Assembly: GCF_052068095.1 (NCBI RefSeq)
Contig: NZ_JBQHDG010000003.1
Location: 124,001-188,000 of the forward strand
DNA length: 64,000 bases
DNA from: Phytohabitans sp052068095
Lineage (GTDB): Bacteria > Actinomycetota > Actinomycetes > Mycobacteriales > Micromonosporaceae
Reading direction: 5' to 3'
Position 1 is the stretch's first letter. Each line of letters begins with the position of its first letter. The position numbers were made by a program, and so were the translations under genes. The notes beneath the pieces are model-generated. The model was not told the origin of the DNA. It did not search any database and saw nothing but the letters and a program-made list of their open reading frames with translations. Shown one piece after another: positions 24,057 through 32,169 of this stretch.

Positions 24057-24509
24057 ATGCGTAGCCGCGCCGCGTTCGCGATGGTGGGTTGGCTCGTCGC
24101 GGCGGCGGTCGCGACGGTCGCCGGCCTCGGCGCGGTGCGGGTGATCGGCGACGGCATCACCGGCACGGCCGCGACCACCCTCACCGAGGAGGAGGTCGCC
24201 GAGGCCCTCGCGTCACCGGTGCCGCCGACCACCGCCGGCCCGCGGCCGACCCCGTCGACCACCGCCGGCGCGGGCACCCTCCTCACCCACGACGCCGGCC
24301 GCGTCGTGGCCACCTGCGGCGGTGGCCTCGTCACGCTCGTCTCGTGGTCGCCCGCCCAGGGATACCAGGTCACCGACTACGAGAAGGGCCCCGCCGAGGA
24401 GGCGGAGGTGACCTTCGACCGGGGCGGCGAGGGGCACGGCAGCGGCGAGGTCGAGCTGCACATCGCCTGCCGCGCCGGCACCCCGGCGATCACCCGCGTC
24501 GACGACTAG
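24057..24509 (+). CDS. Membrane-anchored or secreted small protein
   Basis: The 150-residue protein begins with a short basic head and a hydrophobic segment (residues 8-30), then a Thr/Pro-rich linker (PPTTAGPRPTPSTTAGAG) and an exported domain of about 80 residues with two cysteines (ATCGGG and HIACRAGTP) that could form a disulfide. No family is recognised. It is divergent from the two-component regulator and shares its candidate operator, so it may belong to the regulon. Repeat B4 begins six bases after the stop. Confidence 0.8.
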   Translation: MRSRAAFAMVGWLVAAAVATVAGLGAVRVIGDGITGTAATTLTEEEVAEALASPVPPTTAGPRPTPSTTAGAGTLLTHDAGRVVATCGGGLVTLVSWSPAQGYQVTDYEKGPAEEAEVTFDRGGEGHGSGEVELHIACRAGTPAITRVDD

Positions 24510-24514
24510 CCAAA

Positions 24515-24578
24515 GACAGGGATTTGAGCTGCCGCGATGCCCGTCGTGGTCCAGGCCGCCGCTCCCGCGCCTCACCCT
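24515..24578 (+). repeat. Intergenic repeat B, copy 4
   Basis: It begins GACAGGGATTTGAGCTGCCG and continues CGATGCCCGTCGTGGTCC, GCTCCCGCGCCTCACC. The hairpin arm changes (A to G and C to T) keep pairing through G-T pairs. It starts six bases after the stop of the gene before it and points the same way. This is the shortest gap containing the family. Confidence 0.85.
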
Positions 24579-24615
24579 GGTTTCTTGGGTCGCGGTTTTT
24601 CGAACCCGCGGGCAC

Positions 24616-25245
24616 TCAGACGCCGAGCTTGGCGGAGCGGAGAAACGCGGCCATCTCGGGGGTGCCGTCGACCTGCACCCGGGCGGCCCGCTGGCGGCCG
24701 CTCAGGAAGATCGCCAGCTCGCCGGGCGCGCCCACCAGGCGTACCTGGGCGCCGCCGGAGCCGGCGGTCGTCTCGCCGTACCCGGGTGCCTGGACGCGCA
24801 CGGCGGCGCGCACCCGGCGCAGGGCGAGCCTGGCCACCCCCTTGGCCCGCCGCCACAGGGCCTCCTGCTGCTCGCGGGGCAGCTCGCGCGGGCGCCAACC
24901 GGGGCGGCCGCGGCGGACGTCCTCGTGGTGGATGAAGAACTCCATCGTGTTCGCCGCCGCGTCGGCGAGCGGGTTGCTCACCAGGCTCCACCACGGTGCC
25001 GCGCGGACCATGTCGACAAGCTCCGGGTAGGGCCGGGTGGCCAGCGACGTGCGCACCCGCTCGGAGTGGCGGCGCAGCGGGCCGATGAGGATGCCGGCTG
25101 CCGCGTCGGGGCGGCGTTCCCGCATCACCAGGTGGGCGGCCAGGTCGCGTGCCGTCCAGCCCTCGCACAGCGTGGGCGCGTCGGGGCCGACCGCGATCAG
25201 CAGGTCGGCGAGGAGCTGCCGTTCACTCTGGGCATAGCGGGCCAT
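24616..25245 (-). CDS. TIGR03085-like maleylpyruvate isomerase-fold protein
   Basis: The 209-residue protein belongs to the DinB/mycothiol-dependent group of four-helix bundle proteins, TIGR03085 type. It begins MARYAQSERQLLADLLIAVG and shows the diagnostic TLCEGWTARDLAAHLVMRERRPDA, where the histidine would bind metal, and later FFIHHEDVRRGRPGW with two more histidines. Relatives use mycothiol or bacillithiol in detoxification, but this subgroup has no proven reaction. The ATG at 25245 gives the family's standard beginning; a longer in-phase frame upstream is rejected. Confidence 0.87.
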   Translation of the reverse strand: MARYAQSERQLLADLLIAVGPDAPTLCEGWTARDLAAHLVMRERRPDAAAGILIGPLRRHSERVRTSLATRPYPELVDMVRAAPWWSLVSNPLADAAANTMEFFIHHEDVRRGRPGWRPRELPREQQEALWRRAKGVARLALRRVRAAVRVQAPGYGETTAGSGGAQVRLVGAPGELAIFLSGRQRAARVQVDGTPEMAAFLRSAKLGV

Positions 25246-25350
25246 GCGCCCCAAGTTAGCGCGTGTGACGGCTGACACAGCGGATAAGCGGTCGCCACCA
25301 GGCGTTTCCTCCGGTAAGGATAGAGAAGACCAAATAGTGCTTACGGGGGA

Positions 25351-27159
25351 GTGGTGGCGGAGAGTACCAGCCGGGATGTGTTGGTCCAGGGCCTGCGCAT
25401 CCTGGGGCGCGCGATCCGCGAAGAGCGCCGCATCTTCGCCGTCTCGGTCGTCGGCAGTGGCGCGTTCGGCCTGCTCACGATCGCCGGTGCGTATGTGGTC
25501 GGCGCGATCGTCGGCGACATCGTGGTGCCCGCGGTGGAGGACGGTGAGGCGGACACCGGCCTGCTCTTCCTCGTGGCGGCGGCGCTCGTCGGGCTGAGCC
25601 TGCTCAAGGTCGGCTCGATCTTCGCGCGGCGGCTGGGTGCGGCGTTCATGCAGTACCGGCTCCAGGCGTCGTACCGCCGCCAGGTCACCCGCCGCTACCT
25701 GGAGCTGCCGGTCGCGTGGCACCAGCGCAACGCCACCGGCACGCTGCTCTCCAACGCCAACTCCGACGTCGAGGCGACCTGGTTTCCGATCGCGCCGCTG
25801 CCGTTCGCGGTGGGCACCCTCATCATGCTGGCCGGCGCGTTCGTGTCGCTCTTCGCCACCGACTGGGTGCTCGCGCTGGTCGGCGCGGCCATCTTCCCCG
25901 CGCTCTTCGCCCTCAACGTGGTTTACTCCCGCCGCATGGCGCCCCGCCAGACCCGCGCCCAGGCGCTGCGCGGCGAGGTGAGCGCGATCGCGCACGAGAG
26001 CTTCGACGGCGCGCTCGTGGTCAAGACGATGGGCCGCGAGGCCGAGGAGACCGCCCGCTTCGCCACCCGCGCGGCCGAGCTGCGCGACTCGCTCATCGCG
26101 GTGGGGCGGCTGCGCGGCGTCTTCGACCCGATGCTGGAGACGCTGCCCAGCCTCGGCACGCTCGCCGTGCTCCTGGTCGGCGCCTGGCGGCTGCGGCAGG
26201 GCGCGGTGACGGTCACCGAGCTGGTGAGCGTCGCGTTCCTGTTCACGGTGCTGGCGTTTCCGGTGCGGGCGATCGGCTGGGTGCTCGCCGAGCTGCCGCG
26301 CAGCGTCGCCGGGTGGGAGCGGGTGCAGCGGGTGCTGACCGCGGACGGCGAGATGCCCTACGGCGCCCGCGCCCGGGGCGGTCGCGGCACGCCCGCGACG
26401 CTGCGCTTCGACTCAGTCCACTTCGGATACGAGGACGCGCCCGTCCTTTCGGATGTCTCCTTTACGGTGCCGGCGGGGCGGACCGTGGCGCTGGTCGGAC
26501 CGACCGGCTCGGGCAAGTCGACGATCGCGTCGCTCGCGGCGCGCCTCGTCGACCCCGCGCACGGCACCGTCTTCCTCGACGACACGCCGCTGACCGCGCT
26601 GACCGCCGAGTCGCTGGCCGAGACGATCGCGCTGGTGCCGCAGGTGCCGTTCGTCTTCGACGACAGCGTGCGGGCCAACGTCACGCTCGACCGCCCCGGC
26701 GTCTCCGACGAAGACGTGTGGGCGGCGCTGCGGATGGCACAGGCGGAGGGCTTCGTCGCCAGCCTGCCAGAGGGGCTCGACACCCACGTCGGCGAGCGCG
26801 GCGCCACGCTCTCCGGCGGGCAGCGGCAGCGGCTCACGCTCTCCCGGGCGCTCGCCGGCCGGCCCGGCCTGCTCGTGCTCGACGACGCCACGAGCGCGGT
26901 CGACCCGCGCGTGGAGGCGGCGATCCTCGGCTCGCTGCGGGCCGCCGACCCGCCCGCCACGATCCTCGTCGTCGCGTACCGCCGAGCCACCATCGCCCTC
27001 GCCGACGAGGTGGTCTACGTCGAGCACGGCCGGGTGGTGGCGACCGGCACGCACCCGGAGCTGCTGGCCACCGTGCCCGGGTACGCCGACCTCGTCACCG
27101 CGTACGAGAAGGCCGAAGCGGAGCGGGAGCGCGAGCGGGCCTACGAGGAAGTCGCATGA
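25351..27159 (+). CDS. ABC exporter half-transporter, degenerate ATP site
   Basis: The 602-residue protein fuses six transmembrane helices (about residues 20-320) to an ATPase domain. Walker A is VGPTGSGKST and the signature is LSGGQRQR. The Walker B end reads LLVLDDATSAVD, with Asp where the catalytic Glu should be (about residue 512), and the switch histidine is replaced in VVAYRRAT. This half therefore supplies a non-hydrolysing site. It overlaps the second half-transporter by four bases and should form a heterodimer with it. The substrate is unknown. The GTG at 25351 or the next codon is the start. Confidence 0.94.
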   Translation: MVAESTSRDVLVQGLRILGRAIREERRIFAVSVVGSGAFGLLTIAGAYVVGAIVGDIVVPAVEDGEADTGLLFLVAAALVGLSLLKVGSIFARRLGAAFMQYRLQASYRRQVTRRYLELPVAWHQRNATGTLLSNANSDVEATWFPIAPLPFAVGTLIMLAGAFVSLFATDWVLALVGAAIFPALFALNVVYSRRMAPRQTRAQALRGEVSAIAHESFDGALVVKTMGREAEETARFATRAAELRDSLIAVGRLRGVFDPMLETLPSLGTLAVLLVGAWRLRQGAVTVTELVSVAFLFTVLAFPVRAIGWVLAELPRSVAGWERVQRVLTADGEMPYGARARGGRGTPATLRFDSVHFGYEDAPVLSDVSFTVPAGRTVALVGPTGSGKSTIASLAARLVDPAHGTVFLDDTPLTALTAESLAETIALVPQVPFVFDDSVRANVTLDRPGVSDEDVWAALRMAQAEGFVASLPEGLDTHVGERGATLSGGQRQRLTLSRALAGRPGLLVLDDATSAVDPRVEAAILGSLRAADPPATILVVAYRRATIALADEVVYVEHGRVVATGTHPELLATVPGYADLVTAYEKAEAERERERAYEEVA

Positions 27160-28907
27160 GCGCCTGGGCCACCATGCGCCGCGGCCTGGCGCTCTCACCC
27201 GAGCTGCGCACCGGCCTGGCCGGCACCCTCGCGCTCGCCGTCGTGTCGATGGTGGGGCGGGCGGCCGTGCCCGTCGCGATCCAGCAGGGCATCGACCGCG
27301 GCCTCCGCGCGCCCGGTGGCCCGGACATCGGCGTGGTGAGCACCGTCGTCGGGATCACCGCCGCCGTGCTCGTGGTCACCACGCTCTGCGGCTACCTGAT
27401 GATGCGCCGCCTCTTCACGGTCAGCGAGACCGCGCTGGCCAACGTGCGGGTGCGCACCTTCCGCCACGTGCACGACCTGTCGATGCTCCACCAGCAGTCG
27501 GAGCGGCGCGGCTCGCTCGTCTCCCGGGTGACCAGCGACGTCGACCAGATCACCCAGTTCCTCCAGTGGGGCGGCGTGATCCTGCTGGTCAGCACCGGCC
27601 AGGTCGTGGTCACCGTGGTCGTGATGGCCGTGTACTCGTGGCAGCTCACGCTCGTGGTCTTCGCCGCGTTCCTGCCCGCGGTGGCGGTGATCCGGGGCTT
27701 CCAGAAGCGCCTCGCCGGCGCGTACGGGATCGTGCGCCAGCGCATGGGCGCGATGCTGGCGGCCATCTCGGAGAGCGTGGTGGGCGCGGCGGTCATCCGC
27801 GCGTACGGCGTCTCCGGCCGCACCGCCGGCAAGCTTGACGCGACCATCGACGCGCAGCGGCGGGCGCAGAGCCGGGCGATGACGCTGAGCGTGACGAGCT
27901 TCTCGACCGGCGAGCTGGCGTCCGGCCTGGCCCTCGGTTCGGTGGTGGTCGTGGGTGTGCTGCTCGGCGTCGACGGCACGCTGACGGTGGGGCAGCTGAC
28001 CGCGTTCCTCTTCCTCGTCGCGCTCTTCGTGCAGCCGGTGCAGATCGCCACCGAGGTGCTCAACGAGGCGCAGAACGCGATCGCCGGCTGGCGCCGCGTC
28101 CTCGACGTGCTCGACCTCGAACCCGACGTGGCCGACCCGGCCAAGGAGGGCGTCGACCTGCCGCCCGGCCCGCTCGGCATCCGCTTCGCCGGCGTCTCGT
28201 ACGCCTACCCCGGCGGCCCCACCGTACTGTCCGATGTGGACGTGGAAATCGCGCCGAAGTCGCGGGTGGCGGTCGTGGGCGAGACGGGGAGCGGCAAGAC
28301 CACGTTCGCGAAGCTGCTCACCCGCCTCATGGACCCGTCGACGGGCGAGGTGCTGCTGTCGGACGCGCCGCTCGACCGGGTGCGCTTCAACTCGTTGCGC
28401 AGCCGCGTGGTGATGGTGCCGCAGGACGGGTTCCTCTTCGACGCGACGGTGGCCGACAACGTGCGCTTCGGCCGCCCGGGGCTGGGCTCCGACGGGCTGG
28501 CGCTGGCCTTCGCCGAGCTGGGCCTCGCCGACTGGGTCGAGGGCCTGCCGATGGGCCTGGCCACACCGGTCGGCGAGCGCGGCGAGGCGCTGAGCGTGGG
28601 CGAGCGGCAGCTGGTGGCGCTGGCCCGCGCGTACGTGGCCGACCCCGACCTGCTCGTGCTCGACGAGGCGACCAGCGCCGTCGACCCGGCGACCGAGGTG
28701 CGGCTCCAGCGCACGCTCGACGCGGTGACCCGCGGCCGCACCACGGTGGCGATCGCCCACCGCCTCTCCACGGCCCAGGCCGCCGACGAGGTCATCGTCG
28801 TCGACAAGGGCCGCATCGTGCAGCGCGGCCCGCACACCGAGCTGGTCAAGGAACGCGGCTCGGTCTACGCGAGGCTCTACGCCTCCTGGCTCGAACAAAC
28901 CCGATAA
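27156..28907 (+). CDS. ABC exporter half-transporter, catalytic ATP site
   Basis: The 583-residue partner also has six membrane helices, then an ATPase domain with VGETGSGKTT, LLVLDEATSAVD and a proper switch histidine in IAHRLST. Its signature reads LSVGERQ instead of LSGGQ. Combined with the first subunit, this gives one normal site (this Walker B with the first subunit's signature) and one degenerate site, the hallmark of heterodimeric exporters related to TM287/288 and BmrCD. The start overlaps the upstream gene (ATGA). Repeat A3 begins five bases after the stop. Confidence 0.95.
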   Translation: MSAWATMRRGLALSPELRTGLAGTLALAVVSMVGRAAVPVAIQQGIDRGLRAPGGPDIGVVSTVVGITAAVLVVTTLCGYLMMRRLFTVSETALANVRVRTFRHVHDLSMLHQQSERRGSLVSRVTSDVDQITQFLQWGGVILLVSTGQVVVTVVVMAVYSWQLTLVVFAAFLPAVAVIRGFQKRLAGAYGIVRQRMGAMLAAISESVVGAAVIRAYGVSGRTAGKLDATIDAQRRAQSRAMTLSVTSFSTGELASGLALGSVVVVGVLLGVDGTLTVGQLTAFLFLVALFVQPVQIATEVLNEAQNAIAGWRRVLDVLDLEPDVADPAKEGVDLPPGPLGIRFAGVSYAYPGGPTVLSDVDVEIAPKSRVAVVGETGSGKTTFAKLLTRLMDPSTGEVLLSDAPLDRVRFNSLRSRVVMVPQDGFLFDATVADNVRFGRPGLGSDGLALAFAELGLADWVEGLPMGLATPVGERGEALSVGERQLVALARAYVADPDLLVLDEATSAVDPATEVRLQRTLDAVTRGRTTVAIAHRLSTAQAADEVIVVDKGRIVQRGPHTELVKERGSVYARLYASWLEQTR

Positions 28908-28911
28908 CCCA

Positions 28912-28988
28912 AGCAAATTTGCCCACGTCCGCGTCAGCTGAAGACCGTATGCTCCCGCGGGCCGCCGGCTCCGCCGTGCAAGCCCAAA
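28912..28988 (+). repeat. Intergenic repeat A, truncated copy 3
   Basis: It begins GCAAATTTGCCCACGTCCGC and keeps GTCAGCTGAAGACCGTATG and CTCCCGCGGG, then jumps to a shortened end (GTGCAAGCCCA). It starts right after the ABC exporter gene and points the same way. Confidence 0.8.
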
Positions 28989-29001
28989 CCTCCGGGCTGC
29001 C

Positions 29002-29081
29002 CCAAGAGGGCAGCCCTCTTGGGCGTGAATTCCGCGGAGGGCTCCCGTGTCACCGGCCAGGCGTGTAGAGGGCTGCCCTCT
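29002..29081. repeat. Two repeated AAGAGGGC hairpins
   Basis: CCCAAGAGGGC / GCCCTCTTGGG (29002-29024) is a perfect palindrome around one base, and AGAGGGC / GCCCTCT (29067-29081) repeats its core. The two blocks also read as direct repeats (GCCCTCTTGGG at 29014 and 29075). They lie between A3 and A4. Confidence 0.8.
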
Positions 29082-29101
29082 TGGGTGCGGCGGGTCGGGT
29101 G

Positions 29102-29230
29102 CGGGTGGGCTTGACCCGCGGGCCCGGCAGCGGACGGCCGGGGGTTTCGGCTCGCTCTGCGAGCCGCCGGCCGGGAGCGGTGCCCGCGGGAGCATACGGT
29201 CTGCCGCTGACGCGGACGTGGGCAAATCGG
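29102..29230 (-). repeat. Intergenic repeat A, copy 4
   Basis: On the minus strand it begins CGATTTGCCCACGTCCGCG, keeps GGCTCGC-AGA-GCGAGCC, and ends GCGGGTCAAGCCCACC. It is inverted relative to A3 and points the same way as the DUF2470 gene that ends at 29299. Confidence 0.88.
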
Positions 29231-29237
29231 TAAATAC

Positions 29238-29294
29238 GCGACCGGGGCCTTACCCGCACGGCCCTCCCAAGCTTGCGTGGCCGGCCCCGGTCGC
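29238..29294. terminator. Long inverted repeat between convergent genes
   Basis: GCGACCGGGGCC (29238-29249) and GGCCCCGGTCGC (29283-29294) are perfect 12-base arms around a 33-base loop. It ends four bases before the DUF2470 stop and may stop transcription from either side. Confidence 0.6.
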
Positions 29295-29298
29295 GGGC

Positions 29299-30051
29299 TC
29301 AGGGTGTGACGGCGCAGCGGCGGCAGAGCACGGGGTGGAGCAGGCGGGCCAGGTCGGCGCGGTCGGCGACCGGGCGGGGAAAGGCGAGCCGGGCCCGGTA
29401 TTCGCGGCCGGGCGCGCCGAGGGCCACCACGAAGCCGTAGCGGTCGAGGCGCACCACCCGCGGCGGCGGGCCGTCCGGGCCGGTGTGGCCGCTGCCGGCG
29501 AGCTGCCGCTGGATGAACTCGGCCATCTCCGGCACGTGGTGGTCGGCGAGGTCGGTCAGCAGGTCCCACTCGACGGCCTGGAGCGGGTCGGGCTCGGCCG
29601 CGGCGTACTCGTCGGGATCGATGTCCCGGATGCGGCCGCCCACCTCCAGGCGGACCTCGGCCGGCTCCATGCGGAAGAGCACCTGGCCGCGGCCCACGTC
29701 GAGCAGGTCGCCGACGGGGTCGATGTCGACGAAGTCCTGCGCGGCCTGGCGGGCCTCGACGCCGGTGAGCGGGGCGGCCCAGCCGGAGACCCATACGCGG
29801 CCGAGCGTCGGCGAGCCGGCCACCGGGGGCACGTCCTGCACGTCGAGCACCACGGCCACGTCGTCGGTGCCCTCGGCCGGGCGCAGGGAGTCGGCGAGCT
29901 CGCCACCCGCCGGTACGAGCATCAGCACCCGCCCGGCCGCGTCGGTGGCGTGCCGCACCCGGTGCGGGCTGGGCCGGCAGGCGATGTGCGCGGTGCCGGG
30001 GAGCCGGCCGGCGGCCAGGGTGCGGGCGACCTCGGCGGGGGTGGGCTGCAT
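29299..30051 (-). CDS. DUF2470 domain protein, possible heme/iron role
   Basis: The 250-residue protein has an N-terminal half of the split-barrel kind (LPGTAHIACRPSPHRVRHATD ... RVWVSGWAAPLTG) and a DUF2470-type C-terminal half (AVEWDLLTDLADHHVPEMAEF). DUF2470 accompanies HugZ-type heme oxygenases and related heme or iron proteins. It ends with a CRRC pair. The key support for an iron role is the promoter: a sequence close to the DtxR/IdeR consensus lies 23-56 bases before the ATG. It is divergent from rpsD. No catalytic histidine can be assigned, so an enzymatic role is not claimed. Confidence 0.82.
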   Translation of the reverse strand: MQPTPAEVARTLAAGRLPGTAHIACRPSPHRVRHATDAAGRVLMLVPAGGELADSLRPAEGTDDVAVVLDVQDVPPVAGSPTLGRVWVSGWAAPLTGVEARQAAQDFVDIDPVGDLLDVGRGQVLFRMEPAEVRLEVGGRIRDIDPDEYAAAEPDPLQAVEWDLLTDLADHHVPEMAEFIQRQLAGSGHTGPDGPPPRVVRLDRYGFVVALGAPGREYRARLAFPRPVADRADLARLLHPVLCRRCAVTP

Positions 30052-30073
30052 GTCGGGGACCTCCGGCGGTCGG

Positions 30074-30107
30074 TTAGGTTAGGCTTAGTAAGGGCAGGCT
30101 AACCTAC
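30074..30107. promoter_or_regulatory. DtxR/IdeR-like iron boxes, overlapping pair
   Basis: The IdeR consensus is TTAGGTTAGGCTAACCTAA. Bases 30074-30092 match 14 of 19 and 30089-30107 match 15 of 19, with AGGTTAG and CTAACCT as an outer inverted pair. The boxes occupy the only promoter space between the DUF2470 gene and rpsD, so iron may repress both. Confidence 0.7.
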
Positions 30108-30125
30108 TCGAACGGAGTCGTCCAC

Positions 30126-30734
30126 GTGAACCAGGCTCGACCCAAGGCGCGCATCTCGCGGGCGCTCGGCATCCCGCTGACGCGCAAGGACACCAAGTAC
30201 TTCGAGCGCCGTCCATATCCGCCGGGTGTGCACGGGCGGTCGCGCCGCAAGACCTCCGACTACCAGGTGCGTCTGCTGGAGAAGCAGCGGCTGCGCTTCC
30301 AGTACAACATCAGCGAGAAGCAGATGCGCCGCACCTTCGCCGAGGCGCACCGCAGCACCGCCAAGACCGGTGACCTGCTCGTCTCGCTGCTCGAACGCCG
30401 CCTGGACGCGGTGGTCTTCCGCGCCGGGCTGGCCCGCACCATCTACCAGGCGCGCCAGGTCGTCGCGCACGGCCACATCACCGTGGACGGCGCCAAGGTG
30501 GACCGCCCCTCGTACCGGCTGCGGCCCGGCCAGGTCGTGCGGGTGCGCGAGTCGAGCCGGCAGAAGCCGCCGTTTCAGATCGCGGCCGCCGGCGCGCACG
30601 TGGACGGCCCGACCGCGCCGTACCTGTCGACCGACCTGCCCGAGCTGACCACCACGCTGCTGCGCGAGCCGGAGCGCCGCGAGGTGCCGGTGATCTGCGA
30701 CGAGCAGCTGGTGGTGGAGTTCTACTCGCGCTGA
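30126..30734 (+). CDS. rpsD: 30S ribosomal protein S4, zinc-ribbon-free type
   Basis: S4 binds 16S rRNA early in small-subunit assembly and helps keep decoding accurate. The 202-residue protein starts at a GTG and reads NQARPKARISRALGIPLTRK, without the four N-terminal cysteines of the zinc-binding form. It keeps KYFERRPYPPGVHGRSRRK, the S4 RNA-binding domain (LERRLDAVVFRAGLARTIYQ, ARQVVAHGHITVDG), and ends CDEQLVVEFYSR. It stands alone, not with rpsK or rpoA, so it may be a second copy. It overlaps the convergent TetR gene by 13 bases. Confidence 0.94.
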   Translation: MNQARPKARISRALGIPLTRKDTKYFERRPYPPGVHGRSRRKTSDYQVRLLEKQRLRFQYNISEKQMRRTFAEAHRSTAKTGDLLVSLLERRLDAVVFRAGLARTIYQARQVVAHGHITVDGAKVDRPSYRLRPGQVVRVRESSRQKPPFQIAAAGAHVDGPTAPYLSTDLPELTTTLLREPERREVPVICDEQLVVEFYSR

Positions 30735-31339
30735 GCGGCGTGGGGGGCGCCCAGGTCTCCGTTGACGTACCGCTGGACGTTGGGCGCCACCGCCGCGACC
30801 ACGACCTCGACCGGGGCGGAGGCCAGCGGCTCGAGCTTGAGCACGTAGCGGATCATGGCCAACCCGGCCATCTGCGACGCGACAAGGCTGGCCCGCAGCG
30901 GCGCCTCCGCCGGGTCGGTGGTGAGCTTGGGCAGTACGTGGCGGATCATCTGCGTGGTCACGAACTCGCGCAGCAGGCGGGCGGTCCACTCGTTGGAGAC
31001 CGCCGAGCGCATCAGCGCCACCCCGCCCACCCCGGCCGGCGAGTCCCAGATGCGGAGGAAGAACCGCACCAGCCGCTCGCCGATCTCGTCCGGCCCGCCG
31101 GAGAGCACCTGCGGGAGCACCTCGCCCGGGTCGATCGGGAAGTTCATGCACGCCTTGAAGAGCTGCTCCTTGGTCCCGAAATAGTGATGGACCAGCGCCG
31201 GATCCACACCGGCGCTGGTCGCTATCCCGCGGATGGAGGCCGCCTCGAAGCCCCGCTCGGCGAACGCGTCCCGAGCCGCCGTGAGGATGGACTCACGGGT
31301 GTCCGGGTTACCAGGGCGGCGTCCGGTCCGTCGTGCCAT
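30722..31339 (-). CDS. TetR-family transcriptional regulator
   Basis: The 205-residue protein has a TetR helix-turn-helix at about residues 15-60 (TRESILTAARDAFAERGFEA, SIRGIATSAGVDPALVHHYFG, TKEQLFKA) and an all-helical ligand domain. The ATG at 31339 has AAGGA upstream; an in-phase extension is rejected. It is last in a three-gene unit (ATPase, permease, regulator), so it most likely represses its own exporter. A palindrome before the ATPase gene is the candidate operator. The ligand is unknown. Confidence 0.92.
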   Translation of the reverse strand: MARRTGRRPGNPDTRESILTAARDAFAERGFEAASIRGIATSAGVDPALVHHYFGTKEQLFKACMNFPIDPGEVLPQVLSGGPDEIGERLVRFFLRIWDSPAGVGGVALMRSAVSNEWTARLLREFVTTQMIRHVLPKLTTDPAEAPLRASLVASQMAGLAMIRYVLKLEPLASAPVEVVVAAVAPNVQRYVNGDLGAPHAAQRE

Positions 31340-31364
31340 GTGCGTCCTTGTTCCTTGCTTCTCG

Positions 31365-32102
31365 TCAAGCGGTGCGGCGGCGCAGCGTGGCGGCGGCCAA
31401 CACGAGGGCGACCACGACGCATCCCGCGACGATGCCGAGGTCACGCCAGAGGGTGGCCGTCGCGTCCGCGTTGGCGCCAACCTCCTGGAGGGCCTCCACC
31501 GCGTACGACAGCGGCAGCACGTCGCTGATCGCCTCCAGCCAACCCGCCATCTGCTCCCGGGACACGAACAGCCCACACAGCAGGATCTGTGGGACCGCCA
31601 CGACTGGCATGAACTGTACGGCCTGGAACTCGGTACGTGCGAAGGCGCTACAGAACAGGCCGAGCGCCACGCCGAGCACCGCGTTGACGACCGCGATCAG
31701 GATGACCAGCCCGGTGCTGCCCGCCGTGTCGAGGTCGAAGAGCCAGTAGGCCAGCCCGGCCGCCACCGACGCCTGCACGGCCGCGGCGATGCCGAACGCG
31801 ATCCCGTAGCCGAACAGCAGGTCGAGCCTGCCGAGCGGGGTGGTCAGCAGGCGCTCGAGCGTGCCGGTGGTGCGCTCGCGGAGCATCGCGATGCTCGTCA
31901 CCAGGAACATGATCACGAACGGGAACACGCCGAGCATGATCAGCGCGATGCGGTCGAAGATCATGGGCTGGTCGTCGAACATGAAGTAGAGCAGGGCGAG
32001 CAGCAGCGCCGGCACGACGACGAGCATGGCGATCGTGCGCGGGTCGTGCAGCAGCTGGCGCAGGATGCGGGTGATCGTCGCGCCGAGGATGCGTGGGCTC
32101 AT
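31365..32102 (-). CDS. ABC-2 type transporter permease
   Basis: The 245-residue protein has six predicted membrane segments typical of ABC-2 exporters, with the conserved elbow MLRERTTGTLERLLTTPLGR near residue 75 and LPLSYAVEALQEV near the end. It pairs with the upstream ATPase to export a small molecule, perhaps a drug or lipid. The start ATG lies within a duplicated 16-base segment that also ends the ATPase gene. The TetR gene follows after 25 bases. Confidence 0.92.
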   Translation of the reverse strand: MSPRILGATITRILRQLLHDPRTIAMLVVVPALLLALLYFMFDDQPMIFDRIALIMLGVFPFVIMFLVTSIAMLRERTTGTLERLLTTPLGRLDLLFGYGIAFGIAAAVQASVAAGLAYWLFDLDTAGSTGLVILIAVVNAVLGVALGLFCSAFARTEFQAVQFMPVVAVPQILLCGLFVSREQMAGWLEAISDVLPLSYAVEALQEVGANADATATLWRDLGIVAGCVVVALVLAAATLRRRTA

Positions 32103-32169
32103 GCCGCCACCTGCCTTGCCTGGCGAAGCATGCGCGCTCCGCTTCGCTGCGCGCTCATGCCGCCACCTG
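32098..32169. repeat. Direct repeat and small hairpin at ATPase-permease junction
   Basis: CTCATGCCGCCACCTG occurs at 32098 and 32154. On the minus strand it carries the ATPase TGA and the permease ATG, which would have overlapped as ATGA before the event. Between the copies sits GCGCGC-TCCGCTTCGCT-GCGCGC (32131-32153), a short hairpin. Confidence 0.85.
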
